A stretch of DNA of 64,000 nucleotides from XN24 sp035514535 (lineage in GTDB: Bacteria > Pseudomonadota > Gammaproteobacteria > Steroidobacterales > XN24). The stretch covers positions 62,001 to 126,000 of the forward strand of contig DATKAZ010000003.1 in the NCBI GenBank assembly GCA_035514535.1, read 5' to 3'. A program made the position numbers and the translations under genes. Below the pieces are notes generated by a model, which worked only from the letters and a program-made list of their open reading frames with translations, was not told the origin of the DNA and made no database searches. This document shows, piece by piece, positions 16,811 through 25,812 of this stretch. Every line of letters begins with the position of its first letter. The stretch's first letter is position 1.

Positions 16811-17583
16811 CCGGCAGTTGCCAGGCGGGCGAAGGCTTCAGCCGGCAGCGTCTCGGCACGGGCGCCGGGGTCGCAACCGGCGGCCCGGATGGCGTCCTCG
16901 TCTACAAGACCGGACAGCGCATTGCGCAGCGTCTTGCGGCGCTGGCCGAAGGCCCGCCGCACGACCTCCGCAAAGCGCGCCGCATCCGGCATCGCGAACG
17001 GCGGGTCCCGCCACGGCATGAGCCGCACGATCGTCGACCAGACTTTCGGTGGGGGCCTGAAGGCACCGGGGCCGATGTCGAACAACGCCTCGACCCTGCA
17101 CGCGGCCGCGAGCATCACGCTGAGTCGCCCATAGGTCTTCGAGCCGGGCGGCGCGGCCATGCGCTCGACGACCTCGCGCTGGAGCATGAAATGCATGTCA
17201 TCGATCACGCCGGCCTGGGCGATGAAGCGGAACAGCAGCGGCGTCGAAACGTTGTAGGGAAGATTGCCCACCAGGCGCAGGCGCTCGCCCGGCCCGGCCA
17301 GGCCGGCGAGCTCCAGCCGCAGGGCGTCGCCCTGGACGACAGTCAGGGCATGCCCGGCCTCGGGGCGTGCCGCGAGTCGCGCCGCGAGGTCGCGATCGAG
17401 CTCGATGACCGTCAGCTCGGCGCCGTGTTCGAGCAGCGGCAGGGTGAGGGCGCCCTCACCGGGGCCGATTTCGACCAGCCGCTGGCCGGGCAGTGGACGC
17501 ACCGCCGCGACGATCCGCGCGATGACGGCGGGATCATGCAGGAAGTGCTGCCCGAATCGTTTGCGCGGCCGGTGGCTCTTCAC
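16795..17583 (-). CDS. rsmA: 16S rRNA (adenine1518-N6/adenine1519-N6)-dimethyltransferase
   Basis: A 262-residue KsgA-type methyltransferase that dimethylates two adjacent adenines of the 3' end of 16S rRNA. SAM motif I is EIGPGEGAL (38-46) and the catalytic NLPY is at 107-110; FGQHFLHD is the conserved N-terminus. Its ATG overlaps the pdxA stop by 4 bp. The last four residues (WGHS) and the stop codon come from the palindromic repeat, so the native C-terminus was probably replaced or extended when the repeat inserted. Confidence 0.95.
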   Translation of the reverse strand: MKSHRPRKRFGQHFLHDPAVIARIVAAVRPLPGQRLVEIGPGEGALTLPLLEHGAELTVIELDRDLAARLAARPEAGHALTVVQGDALRLELAGLAGPGERLRLVGNLPYNVSTPLLFRFIAQAGVIDDMHFMLQREVVERMAAPPGSKTYGRLSVMLAAACRVEALFDIGPGAFRPPPKVWSTIVRLMPWRDPPFAMPDAARFAEVVRRAFGQRRKTLRNALSGLVDEDAIRAAGCDPGARAETLPAEAFARLATAGWGHS

Positions 17584-18563
17584 CTCGCTGCGACGCGGCC
17601 GGCGAGTTCGAGCGCCATCTCGAGTGCGGCCACCATGCTGCCCGGATCGGCATTACCCGTGCCGGCGATGTCGAGCGCCGTGCCGTGATCCACGGACGTC
17701 CTGACCAGCGGCAGCCCGAGGGTGATGTTTACCGCGTGGCCGAAGCCGGCGTACTTCAGGACCGGCAGGCCCTGGTCGTGGTACATGGCGAGGACCGCGT
17801 CGGCCCGGGCGAGCCGGTCCGGCGTGAACAGCGTGTCCGCGGGCAGGGGTCCCTCCAGGTCGAGTCCCGCAGCGCGCAAGCTCTCGATCACCGGGGTGAT
17901 GACGCGAATCTCCTCGTCGCCCAGGTGGCCGCCTTCGCCCGCGTGGGGATTCAGGCCCGCGACGAGGATGTGCGGCGTGGCGATGCCGAAACGCGCCCGC
18001 AGGTCGCCGTGCAGGACCCGCAGCACGGTCTCGAGGCGCTCCGGCGTAATGGCGGCCGGCACTCGCGCCAGCGGCAGGTGCGTCGTGACCAATGCGACGC
18101 GCAAGGCGCCGGCCGCGAGCATCATGACGGGCGTACCCCCCGACAGCTCGGCGAGGTACTCGGTATGCCCGGAAAAAGGTCGTCCCGCCTCGTTGATGAT
18201 TGCCTTGTGGACGGGGGCCGTCACCATGGCGTCGAACCGGCCATCGAGGCAGCCGCGCGCTGCGTGGTCCAGCATGCGCAGCACGGCAGGCGCATTACGC
18301 GTGTCGGGTCGGCCGGGCGTGACCGGGACCTGGAGCGGCACGTCGAAGACCTGTAGCTCGCCGGCATTGTGGGGTTCCGGCTCGGTGGCGGGGCGCACGA
18401 TGACCGGCAGCTCGAGTCGCGCGGCGAGTTCCCTCAGGTGCTCGAGCGGGGCAAGGGCCACGAGCCGCGCCGGCCAGGGACGCCGGGCGATCGCGAGGCA
18501 CAGCTCGGGCCCGATGCCGGCGGGTTCGCCGGCGGTCAGCGCAATGGCCGGCAGCGCTTTCAC
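17580..18563 (-). CDS. pdxA: 4-hydroxythreonine-4-phosphate dehydrogenase
   Basis: A 327-residue NAD- and metal-dependent enzyme of pyridoxal-phosphate synthesis. The family start TAGEPAGIGPEL is present, as are HTEYLAEL, VALVTTHLPL, GLNPHAGEGG and the C-terminal YHDQGLPVLKY with its metal-binding histidine. Full length. It lies 15 bp after surA and overlaps rsmA, the usual enterobacterial and pseudomonad order. Confidence 0.96.
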   Translation of the reverse strand: MKALPAIALTAGEPAGIGPELCLAIARRPWPARLVALAPLEHLRELAARLELPVIVRPATEPEPHNAGELQVFDVPLQVPVTPGRPDTRNAPAVLRMLDHAARGCLDGRFDAMVTAPVHKAIINEAGRPFSGHTEYLAELSGGTPVMMLAAGALRVALVTTHLPLARVPAAITPERLETVLRVLHGDLRARFGIATPHILVAGLNPHAGEGGHLGDEEIRVITPVIESLRAAGLDLEGPLPADTLFTPDRLARADAVLAMYHDQGLPVLKYAGFGHAVNITLGLPLVRTSVDHGTALDIAGTGNADPGSMVAALEMALELAGRVAAR

Positions 18564-18578
18564 CTGGCCCGTCGCAGC

Positions 18579-19901
18579 CTAGCTGCCGCGGATCTCGACC
18601 CAGGCCTCGTCCCGAATCCGGCGCAGCCAGAGCTCGGTTTCCTGCTCCTGCTTGCTGTCACGAATCGCCTGGACTGCCTGCATACGCCGGACTTCTTCCG
18701 TGGTATCGCGCTCCTGCCGGTCCTCAAGCTGGATAAGATGCCAGCCGTAGGGCGACTTGAACGGCTCGCTGATCTCGCCCGGTTCCAGCTGCGCAAGCTG
18801 CTCATCGAATTCCGGCACGAACGAGCCCGGCGCGTTCCAGCCGAGGTCGCCGCCGCGGGCCGCCGACACCGGGTCCTCCGACTCGAGCAGCGCGATGTCC
18901 GCGAACGAGTCGCCGGCGATGACGCGTTCGCGGATGGCCTCCAGGCGTCCGCGAATGGTGGCGTCGTCAAGTACCTCGTTCGGCACGAGCAGGATATGGC
19001 GGGCCTTCGTCTGCAACTGCACGACGGTCTCGTCGCCGCCACGGGTCGCGTTGACCCGGAAGATATGGAAGCCGCTGCTGCTGAGGATCGGGTCGCTGAA
19101 CTCGCCTTCGGCGAGCGACTGAATCGTGCTCGCAAATTGCTGCGGCAGCTGTGAGCCGCGGCGCCAGCCGAGACGGCCGCCCGACAGGGCCTGCTGCCCG
19201 GCCGAGCCTGCGACCGCGAGTTCGGCGAAGTCCGCGCCCGCCACGAGCCGGGCATGGATATCCGTGACGCGCTCCTGGGCCGCGGCGAGCTGCTGGGGCG
19301 TCGGGTCCTCCGGCAGCGGGACGAGGATCTGCGAAATGTCGTAGTCGGTCTGGCTGCCGCGCGTCGCTTCGTGGCGCTCCAGCCAGCGGCTGATCTCGCG
19401 CTCGGAGACCGCGATGCGCGCCATGACGTCGCGCTGCCGTAGCGCATCGATCGTCATCTCCCGTCGCAGTTGCTCGCGAAAGCCGGCGTAGTCGATGCCT
19501 TCCGCGGCCAGCGCCTCGGGCATCCGGGAAAATTCGATCCGGTTGCGCTCGGCGACCTGGCGCAGCGCGGTGTTGAGCTGCTCGTCGCTGATCCGGATCC
19601 CGAGTCGCTCGGCGCGCTGCAGCTGGACCCTCTGCAAAATAAGCGTCTCGAGCACCTGCTCGCGGAGGGTCTCGAGCGGCGGCAGACGCGTGCCCTGCTC
19701 GCGGAGCCGGAGCATCACGAGCTCGGCCTGCCGGTCAAGCTCCGACTTGAGCACGACACCCTCATCCACCTGGGCGACGACGCGGTCCAGCAGTTCGCCG
19801 CTGTTGCTGAGGACCGCGCCGTGCGGGTTGCCCTGCGGGCCCGGCAGCACGCCGGCAAGCAGCAGCAGGAACAATGGAAAACGTAATGAAGTCAATCGCA
19901 T
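18579..19901 (-). CDS. surA: Periplasmic chaperone/peptidyl-prolyl isomerase
   Basis: A 440-residue protein that escorts outer-membrane proteins through the periplasm. A signal peptide (about 1-24), an N-terminal chaperone domain (about 30-170, starting DRVVAQVDEGVVLKSEL) and two parvulin domains (about 180-280 and 290-395; DYDISQILVPLPE and KARHILLVPNE open them) are visible. A C-terminal helix completes the chaperone module. It follows lptD by 10 bp; LptD is itself a SurA client. Confidence 0.95.
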   Translation of the reverse strand: MRLTSLRFPLFLLLLAGVLPGPQGNPHGAVLSNSGELLDRVVAQVDEGVVLKSELDRQAELVMLRLREQGTRLPPLETLREQVLETLILQRVQLQRAERLGIRISDEQLNTALRQVAERNRIEFSRMPEALAAEGIDYAGFREQLRREMTIDALRQRDVMARIAVSEREISRWLERHEATRGSQTDYDISQILVPLPEDPTPQQLAAAQERVTDIHARLVAGADFAELAVAGSAGQQALSGGRLGWRRGSQLPQQFASTIQSLAEGEFSDPILSSSGFHIFRVNATRGGDETVVQLQTKARHILLVPNEVLDDATIRGRLEAIRERVIAGDSFADIALLESEDPVSAARGGDLGWNAPGSFVPEFDEQLAQLEPGEISEPFKSPYGWHLIQLEDRQERDTTEEVRRMQAVQAIRDSKQEQETELWLRRIRDEAWVEIRGS

Positions 19902-19911
19902 ATGGGTTCTG

Positions 19912-22083
19912 TCAGTCGTAGGCCGAGTAACCTAGGATATCACTCTCGAAGCGCGCTCTGGCGCCCCCGCCGCCGAGACCCTTGAACTCGACCTGCAGCC
20001 GGATGGCGGTGTCGGTGCTGCCGTCACGGCGGCTGACCAGTTCGGATGCGGAAAAGCGCACTGCCCAGCAGCAGCTTTCATACTGCAGGCCGAGCAGGCG
20101 GTCGACCGGCGTCTTGTCGCGCAGCGAGTACTCCAGCGCACTGACGAAACTCCAGCGCCGCGCCAGCGGCCATCCCGCCGAGAACGCGATGTCCTCGAGC
20201 AGCGCGGGGCGATACCGGTAGGCGACGTTGACGACCTTGTTCGGCGCCGGCTGGTACTGCACGCGGAACTGCGCCAGGCGCGTGTCGCTTGCGTTGTTGT
20301 CCCACTGGTAGCCGAGATCCGCGTTCCAGTGATTGAACAGGCCGAGCCCCAGCTCAAGGACGATGGGCGAGCTGTCGTCGATCGCCGGGTCTTCGCCGGG
20401 GAGGGTGACCTCCGGGTCCTCGAAATACCATGCCTTGCCCAGCGATGCCGCGAGGAATTCGCGGCCCGAGGCTGACTCCAGCAGCCGGCTCGTCAGCCCG
20501 ACACTCAGCTGGTTGGTGTCCCCCAGGCGATCGGCACCGAGGTAGCGATTCGGCCTGAACAGCTGGACATAGTTGAAGTCCGGACGCCCGCTGTCGAACA
20601 GCGGCAGGCCCACCTGGTCGCGATGCGGGATATAGGCATACAGGGCACGCGGCTCCAGCGTTTGCACGAATCGGCCCGCCGAGAAATCGCGCTCGAACAG
20701 CAGGCCGGAATCGACGCTCAGGATCGGTGCCGCGTACCCGGGCGAGTTGTCCGCAAGATCAGGCTGGTCGCTGATCTGGTACTGTACCACGCGCATGCTG
20801 GCACTCGGTGTCAGGAAGAACCCGGAGGCCTCCAGCGGCAGGCTGACGCCCGGTTCCAGCACGACGCGCCCGCCTTCGGGCCCGACGTCCCGGCTGAAGC
20901 CGGCCACCTCGGTGCTCAGCCGCCAATTGAGGCCGAGCGGACCGCTGCGCCACAGTCCGCTGGCCATGACCTGGGGCAGACGCGCATACGGTCGCTCGTC
21001 CTCGGGAATGCCGAGGTCCAGCGTGCGGAAGTTTTGCATGCGCGCGGTGATACGCCAGGTCTCTCCGGTGTAATCCGCCTGCAGGCGTCGCTCGACATGC
21101 GTTCGACTCGTGACTTGCGGGCTGCGGCCGAGATCCTGGAAGTAATCCGTGTCGGACACGTCCTCGAGCGCCGCGGCAAGGCGCCAGCCGTTGTCCAGCC
21201 GTGTCACATGGTCCAGATTGAACCACGTGCGCGCATCGTTGTCCGGCAGCGCGCCGTCGCGATACAGGTGGTTGAGGGACACCGCTCCCGCGCTGCGCGG
21301 CATCTGGTAGCGAAACTGGTTGTCGAACTGCATCCCCCGTCTCGACAGCAGCCTGGGGGTGACGAGGTAGTCGTAGTTCGGCGCCAGGTTGAAGTAGTAG
21401 GGCAGCGCGGCCTCGAAGCCGCTGCGCGTCGACTGGCTGAACTCCGGGATCAGGAAACCGGATTTGCGCTGGTCCGAGAGCGGGAAGGAAAGATAGGGCC
21501 AGTAAATGATCGGCACGTCGAAAAAGCGCAGCGTTACGCCGTCGGCCTCGCCGACTTCGCGCTCGCCGTCCAGGTGCAGTCGATTGATCTTGAGCAGCCA
21601 GTCCGGGTCATCGCCCGGGCAGGTGGTGTAGGTGACGTCTTCCATGTCGATGCGCCCGGTATCGGTTGCGCGGATCATGGCCGCGCCGCCACTGGCGGGT
21701 TGCAGCGGCAAGCGATAGCGATTGCCGGTCAGGACTGCCGTGCCCTCCGTCGGCACGTACTCGAGCGTGTCCGCTTCGACCTGGAAGCCCGGTTGCGTGA
21801 AACGTGCTCCCTGCACGGCGATCACGCGCCCCGCCGCGCGGTCCCATGTTGCGCTGTCGGTCTCCAGCCGCTGCGCTCGCCGCTGCAGCACGACGCCGCC
21901 GGAAAACTCGGAATCCCCATCGGCTGTGACGTCCGCCCTGTCCGCCGAGACCTCGATCCGGCCGCTATCATCGATGGGGCCGAAGTCGAATTCCTCGGGG
22001 GCGGGGCAGACGGGTTCCGCGCGCACGGCGGGCGCCGTGCACAGGAACGACAGCACAAGTGTCAGGGTGAGAAGGCGAGGCAT
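19912..22083 (-). CDS. lptD: LPS-assembly outer-membrane protein
   Basis: A 723-residue beta-barrel that, with LptE, inserts lipopolysaccharide into the outer leaflet. The start at 22083 gives a signal peptide (MPRLLTLTLVLSFLCTAPAVRA); the longer open frame runs into the promoter region. An OstA/jellyroll domain spans about 45-150 and the barrel about 190-723. The four disulfide cysteines of the family are recognisable: C26, C155 and the adjacent pair C671-C672. The C-terminal strand ends in an aromatic-rich SAYD rather than the usual terminal Phe. Confidence 0.95.
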   Translation of the reverse strand: MPRLLTLTLVLSFLCTAPAVRAEPVCPAPEEFDFGPIDDSGRIEVSADRADVTADGDSEFSGGVVLQRRAQRLETDSATWDRAAGRVIAVQGARFTQPGFQVEADTLEYVPTEGTAVLTGNRYRLPLQPASGGAAMIRATDTGRIDMEDVTYTTCPGDDPDWLLKINRLHLDGEREVGEADGVTLRFFDVPIIYWPYLSFPLSDQRKSGFLIPEFSQSTRSGFEAALPYYFNLAPNYDYLVTPRLLSRRGMQFDNQFRYQMPRSAGAVSLNHLYRDGALPDNDARTWFNLDHVTRLDNGWRLAAALEDVSDTDYFQDLGRSPQVTSRTHVERRLQADYTGETWRITARMQNFRTLDLGIPEDERPYARLPQVMASGLWRSGPLGLNWRLSTEVAGFSRDVGPEGGRVVLEPGVSLPLEASGFFLTPSASMRVVQYQISDQPDLADNSPGYAAPILSVDSGLLFERDFSAGRFVQTLEPRALYAYIPHRDQVGLPLFDSGRPDFNYVQLFRPNRYLGADRLGDTNQLSVGLTSRLLESASGREFLAASLGKAWYFEDPEVTLPGEDPAIDDSSPIVLELGLGLFNHWNADLGYQWDNNASDTRLAQFRVQYQPAPNKVVNVAYRYRPALLEDIAFSAGWPLARRWSFVSALEYSLRDKTPVDRLLGLQYESCCWAVRFSASELVSRRDGSTDTAIRLQVEFKGLGGGGARARFESDILGYSAYD

Positions 22084-22171
22084 GAAGCTTCCCGGCAGCC
22101 GGCGATTAACATGGCATACTTTGAAGTCGGCCTTCAATTGCCGCAGGTTGCGTATCAGCGGAGGACACGGC
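22084..22171. promoter_or_regulatory. Divergent lptD/murU promoter region with inverted repeat
   Basis: The 88 bp between the two start codons contains an exact inverted repeat, TTGAAG-5-CTTCAA, at 22121-22137. The 22132-22137 arm reads TTGAAG on the minus strand and could be the -35 of lptD, with TATGCC downstream at a short spacing. The position midway between divergent genes suggests shared control, but no specific regulator is recognisable. Confidence 0.35.
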
Positions 22172-22837
22172 GTGAAAGCGATGGTACTCGCCGCAGGCCG
22201 CGGGGACAGGCTGCGCCCGCTCACGGACGAGGTGCCGAAACCGCTGTTGCCGGTAGCCGGCGAACCGCTGGTCGGCCATCAGCTTCGTGCGCTCGCCGCG
22301 GCCGGCATTCGCGAGGTCGTAATGAATTGCGCCTGGCTCGCGGAGGCGTTGCGGGCGGCGCTGGGCGACGGACGTGCCTGGGGCGTATCGATCGAGTATT
22401 CGAGCGAGCCGTGGCCGCCACTGGACACCGGTGGCGGCATCGTCAACGCGCTGCCCCTGCTCGGGCCGCAGCCCTTCCTGCTCGTCAACGGCGACATCTG
22501 GTCGGATTACTCCCCCGCCGCGCTGGCCCTCCCCGCGGGCATGGTCGGCCATCTCGTGCTGGTGCCGAATCCCGACCATAATCCGCGCGGCGATTTCGCT
22601 CTCGTCGACGGGCATGTCGATGCCGACGCGGAGCCCCGCCTGACTTACGGCGGGATGGCGATCCTCAGCCCGGAGTTGTTCGCAGGCTGCAGTCCGGGCC
22701 GTTTTCCGCTCGCACCGATCCTCAGGTCGGCTGCACGGCAGGGCAGGATCAGCGGAGTCTTGCACGGCGGCGGCTGGGTCGATGTCGGAACACCCGAGCG
22801 CCTCTATGCGCTGCGCTCGAGGCTGGGTGAGGCCTGA
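22172..22837 (+). CDS. murU: N-acetylmuramate-1-phosphate uridylyltransferase
   Basis: A 221-residue sugar nucleotidyltransferase. The GTG at 22172 is preferred because GGAGG (22160-22164) is ideally spaced and the protein then starts MKAMVLAAGRGDRLRPLT, the family signature, with VPKPLLPVAG behind it. It makes UDP-MurNAc in the recycling shunt that bypasses MurA, which confers fosfomycin tolerance in Pseudomonas. The kinase partner AmgK, normally the gene before it, is not in the window. Its end overlaps the convergent lipB by 34 bp. Confidence 0.85.
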   Translation: MKAMVLAAGRGDRLRPLTDEVPKPLLPVAGEPLVGHQLRALAAAGIREVVMNCAWLAEALRAALGDGRAWGVSIEYSSEPWPPLDTGGGIVNALPLLGPQPFLLVNGDIWSDYSPAALALPAGMVGHLVLVPNPDHNPRGDFALVDGHVDADAEPRLTYGGMAILSPELFAGCSPGRFPLAPILRSAARQGRISGVLHGGGWVDVGTPERLYALRSRLGEA

Positions 22838-23448
22838 GCAATTTCACCCAGCAACGCGACCTCGAGGTCCGCCGCGATCCGCCGCAAGTCGCAGCGCGCG
22901 CCCAGCGCCGCCAACTGGGTCACCTCGAGATTCCGGAAGCCGCAGGGATTGATGCGCCGGAACGGTTCGAGGTCCATGTCCACGTTCAGCGCCAGCCCGT
23001 GGTAACTGCAGTTGCGCCGGATCCTGAGGCCGATGCTGGCGAGCTTGCGGCCCGCGACGTAGACGCCGGGTGCCGCCCGGTTGCCGTTCGCCTCGATGCC
23101 GTAGCCGGCCACGCAGCGAATGACGGCGCGTTCCAGCGCGCACACGAGCGCACGCACGCCCAGGCCGGACCGGCCCAGGTCCAGCAGCGGATACACGACG
23201 AGTTGCCCGGGGCCGTGGTAGGTCACCTGGCCACCGCGGTCGACCTGCACCACGGGAATATCGCCCGGGTCGAGGAGGTGCTCGCGACTGCCGTTCAACC
23301 CCAGGGTAAACACCGGCGGATGCTCTAGGAACCAGATCTCGTCGGCCGCCGCCGCGTCGCGCGTCTCGGCGAAGTCCTGCATTGCCCGCCAGGTCGGCTC
23401 GTAGTCGACCTGGCCGAGGTGCCTGACGACGGGCGTGCCGCGCATCAC
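22804..23448 (-). CDS. lipB: Octanoyl-[ACP]-protein transferase
   Basis: A 214-residue enzyme that attaches octanoate from acyl carrier protein to lipoyl domains. GGQVTYHGPGQLVVYP, the lysine of AGRKLASIGL and the acyl-accepting cysteine of NPCGFRNLEVTQL are all present. It ends the morphogenesis cluster; lipA, its usual next gene, is replaced by the convergent murU. Overlaps the ybeD stop by 4 bp. Confidence 0.95.
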   Translation of the reverse strand: MMRGTPVVRHLGQVDYEPTWRAMQDFAETRDAAAADEIWFLEHPPVFTLGLNGSREHLLDPGDIPVVQVDRGGQVTYHGPGQLVVYPLLDLGRSGLGVRALVCALERAVIRCVAGYGIEANGNRAAPGVYVAGRKLASIGLRIRRNCSYHGLALNVDMDLEPFRRINPCGFRNLEVTQLAALGARCDLRRIAADLEVALLGEIAQASPSLERSA

Positions 23449-23705
23449 AACACCATCAGCACTTGATCATGGGCGGAGAGTGCACAATAGATCGCATCGA
23501 GCTGCGCCTGGCTCTCGGTGGGCACCATGAACGTCAATGCGATGAAATTCCCGTCCCGGCTCTCCCGCATGGAGATACGATCCTCCGCCATGGGGCCCGC
23601 GTGGGTTTCAACCAGGGCGACCACGATGTCGCGAAAACCGGTCTGGTTCCGGCCCATCACCTTGAGCGGAAAATCGCACGGAAATTCGAGCAGGCTGTCG
23701 CTCAT
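23445..23705 (-). CDS. ybeD: YbeD-like DUF493 protein
   Basis: An 86-residue alpha/beta protein. The ATG at 23705 gives MSDSLLEFPCDFPLKVMG, the family start; the longer open frame is antiparallel to nothing coherent and overlaps dacA. The family has a regulatory-looking ferredoxin-like fold and no settled function. It always lies between the D,D-carboxypeptidase and lipB genes, as here, and overlaps each by 4 bp. Confidence 0.9.
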   Translation of the reverse strand: MSDSLLEFPCDFPLKVMGRNQTGFRDIVVALVETHAGPMAEDRISMRESRDGNFIALTFMVPTESQAQLDAIYCALSAHDQVLMVL

Positions 23706-24856
23706 TCGAACCACAGCAGGACGGAGTGAAGCGTGCGACGCACGACGCCACCCTCCGGCGCAACCGCGAGCGGATGAAGGACGCGTTCGGCGAGCAGGCG
23801 GTCCTCGAGGCTCACCCGGATCCGCCCGACGGCATCCTCGGTGGTGAGCGGCGCCATCAGCGGCGTCTGCAGCTCCAGCGATGCTTCCATCTGCTCGTAG
23901 CGTCCCCGCGGTACCGTGACCCAGAGATCTTCGTTGACTCCGACATCCAGGGTTTCGAGCTCGGCCTTCCACACGCGTGCCGCGGTGACCGACTCGCCGG
24001 CGGCATACAAGCGGTGACTTTCGAAGAAGCGGAAGCCCCAGTTCAGCAGGCCCTGCGTCGCGTCGGCGCGGGCCTTGGCGCTGTTGGTGCCAAGCAGGAC
24101 GGAAACCAGGCGCATCTCGTCACGCTTCGCGGACGACACCAGGCAATAGCCGGCTGCATTCGTCATGCCGGTTTTCATGCCGTCGACGGTCGGGTCACGC
24201 CACAGCATCTGGTTGCGGTTACGCTGGGTGATGTTGTTGTAGGTGAACTCGCGCTCCGAATAGAACTGATAGAACTCGGGATACTCGCGGATGATGGCGC
24301 TGGCGAGGATCGCGATGTCCCGTGCCGAGCTGTAGTGATTCTCGGCTGGGAGGCCCGTGGCATTCCGGAAATTCGAATTTCTCATGCCGAGGCGCTGCGC
24401 ATACTCGTTCATCAGTTCCGCGAACGCATCCTCCGTCCCCGCCGTGTGTTCGGCGAGCGCCACCGACGCATCGTTGCCCGACTGGATGATCATTCCTCGG
24501 ACCAGGTGTTCGACGCTCACCCGCGTGCCGACTTCGATGAAGGTCCGCGACCCGCCGGTGCGCCAGGCCCGCTCGCTGACGGTCACGAGATCGTGCAGCG
24601 CCATCTGGCCCTTGCGGAGCTCGCTGAACACCGCGTACGCGGTCATCAGCTTCGTGATGCTGGCCGGATCCAGGGGCAAATCGGCATCCTTTTCCGCCAG
24701 CACTACGTCGGAATTGAAGTCGACGAGGATGTAGCTGCGGGCAGCCACGGCCGGCGCCGCCGGTACCGGTGGGTGGGCTGTCGCGGGCTGGCCCCGGGCT
24801 GCCGGCGGCGCCGACAGGGAAAAGAAAAACAGGCAGAGGATGGGTATTGCGCGCAT
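23702..24856 (-). CDS. dacA: D-alanyl-D-alanine carboxypeptidase (PBP5/6 type)
   Basis: A 384-residue low-molecular-weight penicillin-binding protein that removes the terminal D-Ala of peptidoglycan stem peptides. A signal peptide covers about 1-22. Active-site motifs are S66-I-T-K69, S126-G-N128 and K228-T-G230. A C-terminal beta-rich domain and an amphipathic tail (VVRRTLHSVLLWFE) anchor it to the inner membrane. The 122-bp gap upstream may contain its own promoter; I see no clear hexamers there. Confidence 0.94.
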   Translation of the reverse strand: MRAIPILCLFFFSLSAPPAARGQPATAHPPVPAAPAVAARSYILVDFNSDVVLAEKDADLPLDPASITKLMTAYAVFSELRKGQMALHDLVTVSERAWRTGGSRTFIEVGTRVSVEHLVRGMIIQSGNDASVALAEHTAGTEDAFAELMNEYAQRLGMRNSNFRNATGLPAENHYSSARDIAILASAIIREYPEFYQFYSEREFTYNNITQRNRNQMLWRDPTVDGMKTGMTNAAGYCLVSSAKRDEMRLVSVLLGTNSAKARADATQGLLNWGFRFFESHRLYAAGESVTAARVWKAELETLDVGVNEDLWVTVPRGRYEQMEASLELQTPLMAPLTTEDAVGRIRVSLEDRLLAERVLHPLAVAPEGGVVRRTLHSVLLWFE

Positions 24857-24978
24857 GGCTCCCTGGCACGGCGGAGCGCCGTCAGACTGAAGATGGAATC
24901 AACCGGGAATGTTACACGCTCGCCCCGGCCGCGTGTAGGAACGCGGCTTCGTGACAGCCCGTCCCGTACCGGGCCAGC

Positions 24979-25812
24979 TCAGTCGGTAGCCAGGTGGGCA
25001 TCGGTGATGCCGAGTTCGCGCACGCGCTCCAGCATCCGCTCGATCTCGTCGATGGCAGTCAATGGCCCGATCTTTACGCGGTAGATGCGCTGCCGGGCGC
25101 GTTGCTCGGAAAGTGTGACGACATCTTGGATCCCCTCGTCGGCGAGCCTGGCGCCGAGGCGCGTCGCATTGGCCTCGTCTGAGAAGGCACCGACCTGCAG
25201 CCAGACGGGCTCGGGCCGGGCCGCCACCGCGTCGGGCGCGACAGCCGGGGCCTCGGCGGCTGTCCCCGGTAGGATCGCCTCGACGTCCACGAGCGCCGTG
25301 CCGTCACTGTGCATGCCGAGGCGCACGGCCGCAGCATAGGACAGGTCGATAATGCGCTCGCCGACGAAGGGCCCGCGGTCGTTGACGCGTACGACGATGC
25401 TGCGACCGTTGCCGCGGTGCGTGACACGGACGTAAGAGGGCAACGGCAGCGTCTTGTGGGCTGCCGTCATGGCGTACATGTCGTAGGGTTCGCCGCTCGA
25501 CGTCATGCGGCCGTGGAACTTCGTGCCGTACCAGCTCGCGACGCCCCGCTCGCGGTAGCCGGCCGCCTCCTTCATGACATAATAACGGCGCCCGAGGACC
25601 TCGTAGAAAGGCGGATTGCCGCGCTGACTCCGCGGCTCGTAGCGCGGCACCGCATCCGGGATGTGCGATACGTCCGGCGGGCGCGTCGGCGTTCCGTCGG
25701 TCTCGCCGCCGATCTCCGGCGGGCGCGGGCCCGTGCAACCGGCCAGCACCATGCCGGCCAGCACGCAGGACAGCGCCGCGGCGCGCAGCGCGCGTTCAGT
25801 CCGCATCAGCAT
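24979..25812 (-). CDS. rlpA: RlpA-family lipoprotein with SPOR domain
   Basis: A 277-residue protein if started at 25812; MRTERAL at 25806 is equally possible, and the open frame upstream lies inside mltB. The lipobox LAGC (23-26) marks a lipoprotein. The double-psi beta-barrel (about 95-185) has GVASWYGTKFHGRMTSSGE and VVRVNDRGPFV. A SPOR domain closes the protein (about 205-277, WLQVGAFSDEANA). RlpA cleaves glycan strands lacking stem peptides and gathers at septa through SPOR. Its start overlaps mltB by 17 bp. Confidence 0.92.
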   Translation of the reverse strand: MLMRTERALRAAALSCVLAGMVLAGCTGPRPPEIGGETDGTPTRPPDVSHIPDAVPRYEPRSQRGNPPFYEVLGRRYYVMKEAAGYRERGVASWYGTKFHGRMTSSGEPYDMYAMTAAHKTLPLPSYVRVTHRGNGRSIVVRVNDRGPFVGERIIDLSYAAAVRLGMHSDGTALVDVEAILPGTAAEAPAVAPDAVAARPEPVWLQVGAFSDEANATRLGARLADEGIQDVVTLSEQRARQRIYRVKIGPLTAIDEIERMLERVRELGITDAHLATD

